A stretch of DNA of 64,000 nt, from contig NZ_FNOH01000016.1 in assembly GCF_900106535.1 (NCBI RefSeq), positions 124,001-188,000 of the forward strand. The letters are read 5' to 3'. This DNA is from Myxococcus xanthus (GTDB lineage: Bacteria > Myxococcota > Myxococcia > Myxococcales > Myxococcaceae). Positions 1 through 7,933 of the stretch are shown piece by piece. The notes beneath the pieces are model-generated. The model was given only the letters and a program-made list of their open reading frames with translations. It searched no databases and had not been told where the DNA came from. Made by a program: the position numbers and the translations under genes. Each line of letters opens with the position of its first letter. Position 1 is the stretch's first letter.

Positions 1-777
1 CGCCTCCACCATCGCGTCCAGTGACAGCCGCACGTCCAGGGAGAGCAGGTCCGGCTGGACGTCCAGCAGCGCGGCCCAGTCCGTGTTGCCGCAGCAGTGC
101 AGCCCCACCAGCGCGCCTTCGCGCTGCAAGGCCACCACCAGCAACTTCAGCTCCTGCATGGCAATCAGGTGCCGGGGATTCGTGCGCTGGAGCGCGTAGA
201 GCCCAGGCTCATCCAGATAGAACAGCGGCGTGGTGCCCGCGCGGCGCAGCGCCTTCACCATGGCCAGTGAGCGCGCCAGGGACAGCCGGTACATCGCTTC
301 ATCCAGGCCCGGCACCTCCAGCGCGGGCTGTCCGTCGGTGGTGCGCGCCACCGAGCGCACCGTGAAGGGCCCCGCGAGCTGCGCCTTCGCGAAGGCCAGC
401 TTCCGCGCCTCCACTTCCCACAGGAAGGGCCGCCAGGCCCGGCACGCCTCGGGCGAGGGCTCGAAGGCCTCGAACTGGCCGGACTGAAACGCCGCCTCCA
501 GCCGCGCCTCGAAGGCAGCGCGCCCCGCCTGCCAGGCCGCGAGGTCTACCGTGCACAGACCTTCCTCATCGAAGGCCAGGCCCGGCAGCCCCTCCAGGGC
601 CGCGGGAATCATCAACTCCGAGGGCTTGCCCACTGGCAACTGCGGCAGGAACGGAATGTCCAGGGCCAGCGCGGCCTGGAGTCCCAGCTCCACTTGCGTG
701 TGCGGCAAGCTCCCGATTCCGGTGGTGGCGCAGGCAGGCAGCAACTGGACGGCTCGGCGGATGTTCGGCGCGCTCAT
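1..777 (-). CDS. MetE-like (cobalamin-independent methionine synthase family) protein, 3' end missing
   Basis: The first 259 codons of a leftward gene; the C-terminus lies beyond the left edge. It reads as a member of the MetE catalytic-domain/UroD-like superfamily. The start has TGIGSLPHT (residues 19-27). An LDEPG motif at 188-192 is typical of MetE barrels. LHCCGN at 226-231 gives an H-x-C pair (H227, C229) like the zinc site that activates homocysteine thiol in MetE. The N-terminal half of classical MetE is absent, so this looks like a short, core-type enzyme. The methyl donor cannot be told from sequence. It lies close to metH, which suggests methionine synthesis or methyl transfer, but a UroD-like role is possible. 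The ATG at 775-777 has no well-spaced ribosome binding site. Confidence 0.72.
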   Translation of the reverse strand, partial: MSAPNIRRAVQLLPACATTGIGSLPHTQVELGLQAALALDIPFLPQLPVGKPSELMIPAALEGLPGLAFDEEGLCTVDLAAWQAGRAAFEARLEAAFQSGQFEAFEPSPEACRAWRPFLWEVEARKLAFAKAQLAGPFTVRSVARTTDGQPALEVPGLDEAMYRLSLARSLAMVKALRRAGTTPLFYLDEPGLYALQRTNPRHLIAMQELKLLVVALQREGALVGLHCCGNTDWAALLDVQPDLLSLDVRLSLDAMVEA

Positions 778-916
778 GGCGCGGACTCTATCCCCTCCCC
801 GGCCTTCCAGTGTGGCTGCCCATCCCCGATGCGCCGGGTTCCCGACCTTCCTGTCCGGCAACAACGTTCCACCCAAGAACCGGGAAGCACCCCGGCGGAC
901 AAGGGAGGGGGCATTC

Positions 917-1516
917 ATGAACAGGCGCTGTGGATGGGGGACGGGCACCCTGGCGGCGGCATTGCTTGCCAGCCCCGCCGTCGCGGAGACGCCCCGCGCC
1001 GTCAAGGCGCAGCCCGCCCCGGGCTTCGGGGCCTCCGGCCTGACGGTACGCAGCGGCGTGACGACCTGGTCGGGCAACGTAGGCAGGGAGACAGGCGTGG
1101 GCGCATTCCTGGCCCTGCTGGGGGAAGTCCCCATTGCCTCCGGCGTGGGCCTGGAGCTGGGCTACGAGGGCTCCGCCAACGGCTACGCGGAGCCCCGGCG
1201 CGGCACGCTGTGGCGGCACAACGGCGGCCTGCTGGCCAAGGCGGGCCCCACGCTCTTCTCGCAGTGGAAGCCCTTCGTCGGAGCGGGCGCGGGCGTCAGC
1301 TACTTCCACCCCACACCCATGGACGTGGGCACCGCCTTCGAGAAGGGCTGGGGCGCGGAGGTGCCACTCGCCGCCGGGCTCGAGTACCGGCACAACGGCG
1401 TCACCGCCGGCCTGCGCGCCACCTACCGCGTGCTCGTAGCGCGGGACTTCGCTCCGAACAGCGCGGACGTCGGAAACCTCTTCAGCGCCGACCTCAGCCT
1501 GGGCGCGCGCTTCTGA
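917..1516 (+). CDS. Exported outer-membrane beta-barrel-like protein
   Basis: A 199-residue protein with a signal peptide (about residues 1-23, ending in SPAVAE). Its body of alternating glycine- and aromatic-rich strands ends in a terminal phenylalanine (LGARF), as expected for a small outer-membrane barrel or lipid A deacylase-like fold. No catalytic motif was recognised. The start at 917 is chosen because GGGAGGGGG lies just upstream (903-911) and the signal peptide begins there; the frame is open further upstream but has no such support. It sits between two leftward methionine-related genes and converges on metH, with only 14 bp between the stops. Function unknown. Confidence 0.6.
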   Translation: MNRRCGWGTGTLAAALLASPAVAETPRAVKAQPAPGFGASGLTVRSGVTTWSGNVGRETGVGAFLALLGEVPIASGVGLELGYEGSANGYAEPRRGTLWRHNGGLLAKAGPTLFSQWKPFVGAGAGVSYFHPTPMDVGTAFEKGWGAEVPLAAGLEYRHNGVTAGLRATYRVLVARDFAPNSADVGNLFSADLSLGARF

Positions 1517-1530
1517 GCCGTCACGTCACC

Positions 1531-4500
1531 TCACGTCACGGAGAAGTACGACGCCTGCGGATGGTGGAAGACGATGGCGGACACCGAGGCCTCCGGCTCC
1601 ATCATGGAGCCGTCCGTGAGCTGCACGCCGATGTCCTCCGGCCGCAGCGCCGCGAACAGCTTCGACTGGTCCTCCAGCCGGGGGCAGGCCGGGTAGCCGA
1701 AGGAGTAGCGCTTGCCCACGTACTCCGCGCGGAAGCGCTCCAGCATCGTCATGTCCTGCCGGTCCGGCGTGCCCCACATGCTGCGCAGCTGCGTGTGCAG
1801 CAGCTCCGCGTAGCCCTCCGCCGTCTCCAGCGCCAGCGCCTGCACCGCGTGCATCTTCAGGAACTCGCCCTTCGCCTTCAGCTCCTCGGACAGCTCGCGG
1901 ATGCCGGAGCCCGCGGTGACGACGAACATGGCCACGTTGTCCGTCGGCGCGCCGCCCTCCAGCGGGCGCAGGTAGTCCGCCAGGCACAGGCCGCCTTCGC
2001 GGTCCTGGCGCGGGAAGTCGAAGGACGCGGCCTCCTTGCCGGACGCGCCGTCGAAGAGCACCACCCGGTTGCCATCACTGCCCGCCTTGTAGAACTGGAA
2101 CACGGCGCGCGCCTGCATGAGGCCGCCGCGCAGGAAGCCCTTCAGCTCCTCCACGGCCTCCTTGAGGGCGAGCGCCTTGCGCCCCTCCTCCGTCTTCGCC
2201 AGCTCCGCCTCGGCCGGCGTACCCAGCACACGCGCTGAGGAGCGTAGGCCCAGGTGCCGCCCGTACAGCATCACCGGGTTGATGAACTTCCAGATGTGGT
2301 CCAGCGGCGTGTTGGTCAGCACGTGCCGCTCCCAGTCCGGCGCGGTCGGCACGGCGTCCAGCACCTTCACCTCGGCGCTGCGCCCGCGCGTCACCAGCGC
2401 CGCCGGGGGCGGCCGCTCCTTCACCTCGCGCGCCAGCTTCTCCCGGCGGACGGCCAGCTCGCCGCGCAGCTTCTCGTGCGAGGACGGGTCTACGATTTGC
2501 TTGGCCAGCTCGAGCCCGTTCATCGCGTCCTGCGCGTAGGCCACCGTGCCGGCGCCGTAGGCCGGGGCGATGTTGCGGTCCACGAAGTTGCGGCTGAGCG
2601 CGGCGCCGCCCACCAGAATCGGCACGTCCACGCCCGCCCGCTTCAGGTCCTCCGCCGTGGCCACCATCTGGTGCGCGCTCTTCACCAGCAGGCCCGACAG
2701 GCCCAGGATGTCCGGCTGGTGCTCGCGCACGGCCAGCACCAACTGCTCGGGGGGCACCTTGATGCCCAGGTTCACGATGTGGAAGCCGTTGTTGGCCAGG
2801 ATGATTTCCACCAGGTTCTTCCCGATGTCGTGCACGTCGCCCTTCACCGTGGCGAGCACCACCTTGCCGCGCATGGCCGCCTGGGCCTTGCTCATGTGCG
2901 GCTCCAGGAAGCTCACCGCCGCCTTCATGGACTCGGCGCTCTGGAGCACCTCCGCGACAATCAGCTCGTTGGCGCCGAAGAGGCGGCCCACCTCGTCCAT
3001 GCCCTTCATCAGCGGGCCGTTGATGATCTCCAGCGGCGTGTACTTCTGCATGGCCGCTTCCAGGTCCGCGGTGAGGCCGTCACGCGTGCCTTCGATGATG
3101 TAGCGCTGGAGCCGCTCCTCCAGTGGCAGCGTGCTCACCTGGACCCGCGCGGCCTTGCGCTCACGGAAGGCCGCCGCGAAGGGCGTCACCGGGTCCGCGC
3201 CGCGGTTGTAGAGCAGGTCCTCGGACAGCTTGCGCTCTTCCTCGGGGAGCGACGGGTAGCGCTCCAGCTTCTCCGAGTTGACCAGCGCCATGTCCAGGCC
3301 CGCCTGGACGTTGTGGTACAGGAAGACGGAGTTGAGCACCTCGCGGCCCGCGGCGGGCAAACCGAAGGACACGTTGGAGATGCCCAGCACCGTCTTGCTG
3401 CGCGGGAAGCGCTGCTTGATGAGGCGCACGCCTTCAATCGTCTCCACGCCGCTGCCGATGTACTGCGCGTCCCCCGTGGCACAGGGGAACACGAGCGGGT
3501 CGAAGTACAGGTCCTCCGGCTTCATGCCGTACTTCTTCGTCAGCAACTCGTACGAGCGCTCCGCCACCTCCAGCTTGCGCTGGCGCGTGACGGCCATGCC
3601 CACCTCGTCGATGCAGCCCACCACCAGGGCCGCGCCGAAGCGGCGCGCCAGCGGCACCACCTTCTCGAAGCGCTCCTCGCCGTCCTCCAGGTTGACCGAA
3701 TTGATGATGGCCTTGCCCTGGCTGTAGGTGAGCGCCATCTCGATGACGCGCTCGTCGGTGGAGTCAATCATCAAGGGCACGCGCACCTTCTTGATGACCG
3801 CCTCCAGGAAGTTGCGCATGTCCTCGAGTTCGTCGCGGTCCGGGTTGGCCAGGCAGATGTCGATGACCTGCGCGCCCCGCTTCACCTGCGCGCGCGCAAT
3901 CTCCGACGCGTCGTCGAACTGGCCGGCGACGATGAGCTCCTTGAACTTTTTGCTGCCAATGACGTTGGTGCGCTCGCCCACGATGAGGGGGCGCTGCTCG
4001 TCCGTCACCTCCAGGTAGTCCACGCCGGACAGCGAGGCCCGGGGACGCGGCGAGCCCGCGCGCGGCTTCAGCCCCTGCACCGCCTTGGCCATCGTCTCGA
4101 TGTGCCCCGCGTGCGTGCCACAGCATCCCCCCACCACGTTGAGCCAGCCCTGCTCACAGAAGCGCCGCACGGAGCGCGCCAGCATCTCCGGCGTCTCCAG
4201 GTAGTTGCCGTTCTCGTCCGGCAGGCCCGCGTTGGGCACACATGCCACGGGGAACGCGCTCATCGACGCCAGCGAGCGCAGGTGGTCCGTCATGAAGTCC
4301 GGGCCCGTGGCGCAGTTGAGGCCCAGGTACAGCAGGTCCGTGTGCTCCAGCGACGCGGCCAGGCTCTCCACGCTCTGCCCGGCCAGCATGGTGCCCATGG
4401 GCTCAATCGTGCCGGACACCGCCACCGGCAGCGCGTAGCCCAGTTTCTGGAACGCGCGCTCGGCGCCCAACAGCGCCGCCTTCACGTTGCGGGTGTCCTG

Positions 4501-5046
4501 CGCCGTCTCAATCAGCAGGTAGTCCGAGCCCCCCAGCGCGAGCCCTTCGGCCTGCACCGCGAAGTTGTCCACCAGCTCCTCGAAGGTGACGCCGCCGGTG
4601 ACGCTGATGGCCTTGGTGGTGGGGCCAATGGAGCCCGCCACCCAGCGCATGCGGCCGTCCTTCGCCTCGGCGGCGGCGGCGGCGTTGCGCGCCAGCCGGG
4701 CGGAGACCTCGTTGATTTCGAGCGCCTTGTGGCCCAGGCCGAACTCCGCCAGCACCAGCGGCGTGCCGCCGAAGCTGTCCGTCTCCGTCACGTCCGCGCC
4801 GGCCGCGAAGTAGCGCGCGTGGATGCTCTCCACCAGCTCGGGGCGCGTGAGGACGAGGTGCTCGTTGCACCCCTCGTACTCCGGGCCGCCGAAGTCCGCC
4901 GCCTTGAGGTCCTCGTTCTGGAGCAGCGTGCCCATGGCACCATCCAGCACCAGCACTCGCTCACGCATCGCGGCGCGCAGGGCCTCCACGCGACGGCCAT
5001 TCTCACCAGGAGGCAGCGGGAGGGCAGCGGGGACAGGGCTCGTCAT
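1531..5046 (-). CDS. metH: Cobalamin-dependent methionine synthase
   Basis: Transfers a methyl group from methyltetrahydrofolate to homocysteine through a corrinoid. All four modules are present in 1171 residues, slightly shorter than the 1227 of E. coli. The homocysteine domain carries the zinc cysteines C245 (LNCATG) and C308/C309 (GGCCGT). The folate (pterin) domain spans about 350-650. The B12 domain has the DVHDIG motif with cobalt-ligand H739 and GGAALS. The AdoMet reactivation domain (about 900 to the end) has the RxxxGYPACP signature near 1105-1115. The start ATG overlaps the stop of the upstream ArsR-methyltransferase gene (ATGA), so the two are translationally coupled and probably co-regulated. 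No cobalamin or SAM riboswitch can lie immediately upstream because that space is coding. Confidence 0.97.
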   Translation of the reverse strand: MTSPVPAALPLPPGENGRRVEALRAAMRERVLVLDGAMGTLLQNEDLKAADFGGPEYEGCNEHLVLTRPELVESIHARYFAAGADVTETDSFGGTPLVLAEFGLGHKALEINEVSARLARNAAAAAEAKDGRMRWVAGSIGPTTKAISVTGGVTFEELVDNFAVQAEGLALGGSDYLLIETAQDTRNVKAALLGAERAFQKLGYALPVAVSGTIEPMGTMLAGQSVESLAASLEHTDLLYLGLNCATGPDFMTDHLRSLASMSAFPVACVPNAGLPDENGNYLETPEMLARSVRRFCEQGWLNVVGGCCGTHAGHIETMAKAVQGLKPRAGSPRPRASLSGVDYLEVTDEQRPLIVGERTNVIGSKKFKELIVAGQFDDASEIARAQVKRGAQVIDICLANPDRDELEDMRNFLEAVIKKVRVPLMIDSTDERVIEMALTYSQGKAIINSVNLEDGEERFEKVVPLARRFGAALVVGCIDEVGMAVTRQRKLEVAERSYELLTKKYGMKPEDLYFDPLVFPCATGDAQYIGSGVETIEGVRLIKQRFPRSKTVLGISNVSFGLPAAGREVLNSVFLYHNVQAGLDMALVNSEKLERYPSLPEEERKLSEDLLYNRGADPVTPFAAAFRERKAARVQVSTLPLEERLQRYIIEGTRDGLTADLEAAMQKYTPLEIINGPLMKGMDEVGRLFGANELIVAEVLQSAESMKAAVSFLEPHMSKAQAAMRGKVVLATVKGDVHDIGKNLVEIILANNGFHIVNLGIKVPPEQLVLAVREHQPDILGLSGLLVKSAHQMVATAEDLKRAGVDVPILVGGAALSRNFVDRNIAPAYGAGTVAYAQDAMNGLELAKQIVDPSSHEKLRGELAVRREKLAREVKERPPPAALVTRGRSAEVKVLDAVPTAPDWERHVLTNTPLDHIWKFINPVMLYGRHLGLRSSARVLGTPAEAELAKTEEGRKALALKEAVEELKGFLRGGLMQARAVFQFYKAGSDGNRVVLFDGASGKEAASFDFPRQDREGGLCLADYLRPLEGGAPTDNVAMFVVTAGSGIRELSEELKAKGEFLKMHAVQALALETAEGYAELLHTQLRSMWGTPDRQDMTMLERFRAEYVGKRYSFGYPACPRLEDQSKLFAALRPEDIGVQLTDGSMMEPEASVSAIVFHHPQASYFSVT

Positions 5047-5939
5047 GACGGTTTGACTCCAGTCAGCAGGAAGACACGAAAGGGACTGGCCCCGTCCCGG
5101 GCGTGTGTCTCCCGGGTCAGGGACGTGAAGCCGGCCTCGCGCAGCGCGGCTTCGAGGGATTCAGGCGCGAAGCCCAGGTGCCGGTGGCCCAGCCGTTCCA
5201 GTACCCAGCGCTCCTCGTGCGGCATCAACTCCAACAGCACCAGCCGGCCGCCCGGCTTGAGCAGGCGGGCGGACTCGGACAGCACCGACTGCGGCTCCTC
5301 CACGTGGTGGAGGCTCTGCGAAATCACCACCAGGTCCAGGCTGCCGGACGCGAGCGACAGCCGGTGCAGGTCCTCGCGGAGGAAGCGGATGTTCTCCAAT
5401 CCCTCGCGGCCCGCCCGCTCCCGCGCCTGTTCCAGCGCGTCCGCGTTCTGGTCAATGGCCCAGACGCGCCGCGCCCAGCGGGCAATGGCCACGCTCAGCA
5501 CGCCGGTGCCGCAGCCGAAGTCGGCCACCTCCAGCGGCGGCAGCAGCGACGCCAGCGCGCCTGCCCACAGGAACCACGACTGCCCCGGCTCCAGCAGCCG
5601 TTCGTTGAGGGCCTGCCGGTCCTCGCGCGCCCGCAGCAAATCCTTCAGCCGCGCCGAGTCCCCCGCCGCGTCCTCCGCCTGCCGTGCCATCTGGATGAGC
5701 GGCCAGCGCCCGTCCGCCTGCTCCAAGGCCAGCGAGTAGTAGCTGTAGCCCGCGTGGCGCTCCTCGCGCAGCAGGCCCAGGCCCTTCAGCTTGCCCAGGT
5801 GATGGGACACGGACGACTGCGCCACGCCCACCAGGGACACCAGCTCCGTCACGTTCAACGGGGCCTCTGCCACCAACCGGAGGATGCGCAGCCGCGTCGG
5901 GTCTCCGAGCACCCTGAATGACTGAGACAGCTCTTCCAT
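5043..5939 (-). CDS. ArsR-family HTH regulator fused to a SAM methyltransferase domain (SahR-like)
   Basis: 298 residues. An N-terminal ArsR winged helix-turn-helix (about 1-85) has LGDPTRLRILRLV and SSVSHHLGKLK. The C-terminal class I methyltransferase fold has DFGCGTG near residue 138 and SQSLHHVEEP. This architecture matches SahR-type regulators, which are known to sense S-adenosylhomocysteine and control methionine-cycle genes. The ATGA overlap with metH fits that role. An ArsR-type inverted repeat sits 7 bp upstream of its start codon, suggesting autoregulation. SAH sensing and target specificity are inferred from family and context, and a true methyltransferase activity is not excluded. 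Confidence 0.85.
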   Translation of the reverse strand: MEELSQSFRVLGDPTRLRILRLVAEAPLNVTELVSLVGVAQSSVSHHLGKLKGLGLLREERHAGYSYYSLALEQADGRWPLIQMARQAEDAAGDSARLKDLLRAREDRQALNERLLEPGQSWFLWAGALASLLPPLEVADFGCGTGVLSVAIARWARRVWAIDQNADALEQARERAGREGLENIRFLREDLHRLSLASGSLDLVVISQSLHHVEEPQSVLSESARLLKPGGRLVLLELMPHEERWVLERLGHRHLGFAPESLEAALREAGFTSLTRETHARDGASPFRVFLLTGVKPS

Positions 5940-5946
5940 ATCGCCG

Positions 5947-5964
5947 CATCAACATATGTCGATG
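5947..5964. promoter_or_regulatory. ArsR-type operator upstream of the regulator-metH operon
   Basis: The 18-bp near-palindrome CATCAACATATGTCGATG matches its own complement at 16 of 18 positions. It fits the ArsR consensus ATCAA-N6-TTGAT with one mismatch. It ends 7 bp before the regulator start codon (5939) and lies in the divergent gap before the patatin-like gene. Occupancy would block the regulator-metH transcript and possibly affect the divergent gene. Binding is inferred from the motif and position. Confidence 0.65.
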
Positions 5965-6036
5965 CCGGGCACAAGGCCAGTACTCTCTAGACGCGACGCG
6001 TTGCCTGTGCCCCAACAGTCGCGTACAGGGCGAAGC

Positions 6037-6927
6037 ATGGCGACTCCCACCCACACCCCGACCCTTCACGAGCTGCTCGCCGGCAAGCGCTTCGGACTCG
6101 TCCTCTCTGCTGGATATTTCGGCTTCTACGGTCACGCGGGCTTCCTCAAGGGACTGGCCGCCGCGGGCCTCAGTCCTCATGCCTACGCGGGCACATCCGC
6201 GGGCGGAATGGTGGCGGCCTACGCCGCCGCGGGCACGCCGGTGCGTGATGTGGAGGAGCTGGTGCTGCGCCAGACGCGCGCCAACTTCTGGGACCCGGAC
6301 CCCATTGGCGCGGTGCTCAACGCGGACGCGGCGGGACACGGCCTGACGGGCCTGCTCAAGGGTGAGCGCTTCCGCAAGCTGCTGGATGCCACGCTGCCGG
6401 TGCGCACCTTCGAGGAGCTGCCACACCCACTGCTGCTGGTGGGCGCCAACCTCACGCTGGGCAGCCACGACGTGTTCACCTCGGGCGAGCTGGCCCCGCG
6501 CGTCCACGCGACGTGCGCCTACCCCGGCCTGTTCCGCGCGGTCCCCCTGGAGGGCAGCCTGTACTGGGACGGTGGCCTGGTGGACAAGGCCCCCGCGTTG
6601 TCGCTGCACGAGAGCGCCGTGGGCGCGGAGCTGGACGCCATCCTCGTGCACTACCTGCCCAGCAAGACGCGCAAGGTGGTGGGCGGCCCCATGGCATACG
6701 CGCAGGGGCTGGCCGCGGGCTCGGCGGCGCTGCGCCAGGACCACTTCCGCCTCCAGCTCACCGTGCTGGAGCAGAAGCAGGTGCCCGTCTACGTCGTCGT
6801 CTCCAATCTGCCGCCCGTGTCTCCCACCACCATGGAGCGTGGCTTCGACGCGCTGGACCAGGCGAAGCTGGGCGCCGAGCGCGCCCTGGCGCGGCCTCCG
6901 GTGCCCTTCGCGCAGGCGGAGTGGTGA
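6037..6927 (+). CDS. Patatin-like phospholipase
   Basis: A 296-residue predicted lipid acyl hydrolase. The nucleophile elbow GTSAG places the catalytic serine at about residue 54. DGG (YWDGGLVDKAP) gives the dyad aspartate at about 178. The oxyanion-type segment before the elbow reads SAGYFGFYGHAG, a variant of the usual GGxRG. No signal peptide or membrane anchor was seen, so a cytoplasmic or effector-like location is likely. The start at 6037 is preferred over an in-frame ATG at 5956 because the latter lies inside the predicted operator. It is divergent from the ArsR-metH operon. Substrate unknown. Confidence 0.85.
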   Translation: MATPTHTPTLHELLAGKRFGLVLSAGYFGFYGHAGFLKGLAAAGLSPHAYAGTSAGGMVAAYAAAGTPVRDVEELVLRQTRANFWDPDPIGAVLNADAAGHGLTGLLKGERFRKLLDATLPVRTFEELPHPLLLVGANLTLGSHDVFTSGELAPRVHATCAYPGLFRAVPLEGSLYWDGGLVDKAPALSLHESAVGAELDAILVHYLPSKTRKVVGGPMAYAQGLAAGSAALRQDHFRLQLTVLEQKQVPVYVVVSNLPPVSPTTMERGFDALDQAKLGAERALARPPVPFAQAEW

Positions 6928-6930
6928 GCC

Positions 6931-7641
6931 TCAGCGCAGCCACACCATGAGCAGCGCGGGCGTGGCCGCCACGAGCACGCCCGCCCCGAAGGCCAGCAGC
7001 ACCTGGAGGAAGAAGAGGTCCTCCAGCGACTCCACCAGCATCATCTCCACGCGCTCGATGCCCAGCGTCTCCAGGTTCCGCACCGCGGTGGCGGTGTCCG
7101 GCGCGGAGACGACGGCGCGCAGCGCCAGCACGCCCAGGACGCGGCGGGACTGCTCCATGAGGAAGCGCTCCACCTCCGCCATGCGCGAGGACGGCGCTTC
7201 ACCCCGGGCCTGCTCGGCCTGCCGCAGATGCTCGCTCATCGACTCGTTCACGACGCGCGACAACTCCTCGCGCGACAGTGAGCCCGAGCCTTGGAGCCGC
7301 CGCGCCACCTGCGCCGTGACGGGCTTGAGCACGGAATAGACGCGGGCCACCACGCCCCGCGACTTGGCCGCCTCGGCCAGCCGCCCTGACACGGCCTGCA
7401 GCATGAACGCGTAGCCGCCCGCCACCGACAGGGCCAGCGGCGGCAACACCGCGCCCAGAATGACGAGCCACGTGGGCGCGGGCGGAACGCCCAGCCACCG
7501 GGGCAACGCGTAGGTGGCCGCGCCCACCGCCAACCCCACCAGACCGAAGAGCGCTCCGCCTTTCAGCGCGCCCCAAAGCCCCACGCCCATCAACCGGAAG
7601 GCCACCAGCAGCCCCTGCCCCAACGCGCCTGCGACCCGCAT
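6931..7641 (-). CDS. Predicted inner-membrane protein of unknown function
   Basis: 236 residues. Two hydrophobic segments near the N-terminus (about 25-47 and 55-80) and one at the C-terminus (about 212-234) predict a membrane protein. The charged middle region is probably cytoplasmic. The start at 7641 (MRVAGAL) is chosen because TGGGAG lies at suitable spacing and upstream codons look non-coding. It converges with the patatin gene, with 3 bp between stops. No family was recognised. Confidence 0.6.
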   Translation of the reverse strand: MRVAGALGQGLLVAFRLMGVGLWGALKGGALFGLVGLAVGAATYALPRWLGVPPAPTWLVILGAVLPPLALSVAGGYAFMLQAVSGRLAEAAKSRGVVARVYSVLKPVTAQVARRLQGSGSLSREELSRVVNESMSEHLRQAEQARGEAPSSRMAEVERFLMEQSRRVLGVLALRAVVSAPDTATAVRNLETLGIERVEMMLVESLEDLFFLQVLLAFGAGVLVAATPALLMVWLR

Positions 7642-7933
7642 CGACCGATGCTCCCAGGACGGAAGACCGCCCTTGTCCCCCACCGCGGCGAAAAGCCGGT
7701 TCCAGGGCAGAGCCACAATTCCATGAGAGACGTTCCCGCGCCAGTGACGCACCCCGTCGACGCGGGCGCGCGTCTCCTCCAACAGGGCACACCGATGTCG
7801 GCTTCCGGACGGACACGGAGGCTGGCTCCTCATTTCGCGACAGACCAGAAATGCAAGATGCCCGTGTGAACCCGTCCACTGTGCAAGTGGACCCGGGCCA
7901 CGGCCGTCCCCTCTTCCGATGTGGAGGCTGTCC

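Noticed and set aside
5040-5060. Riboswitch directly upstream of metH
   Set aside because: The start of metH overlaps the preceding coding sequence by 4 bp, leaving no leader. Any riboswitch would have to lie before 5939, where the short gap holds the ArsR-type site.
2254-5739. Long open frame on the plus strand opposite metH
   Set aside because: Antisense shadow of a high-GC gene. The composition is His/Arg/Val-rich without motifs, and metH is beyond doubt on the other strand.
5956-6036. Longer patatin-like protein starting at ATG 5956
   Set aside because: That start falls inside the predicted operator, and the extra 27 residues do not resemble the family.
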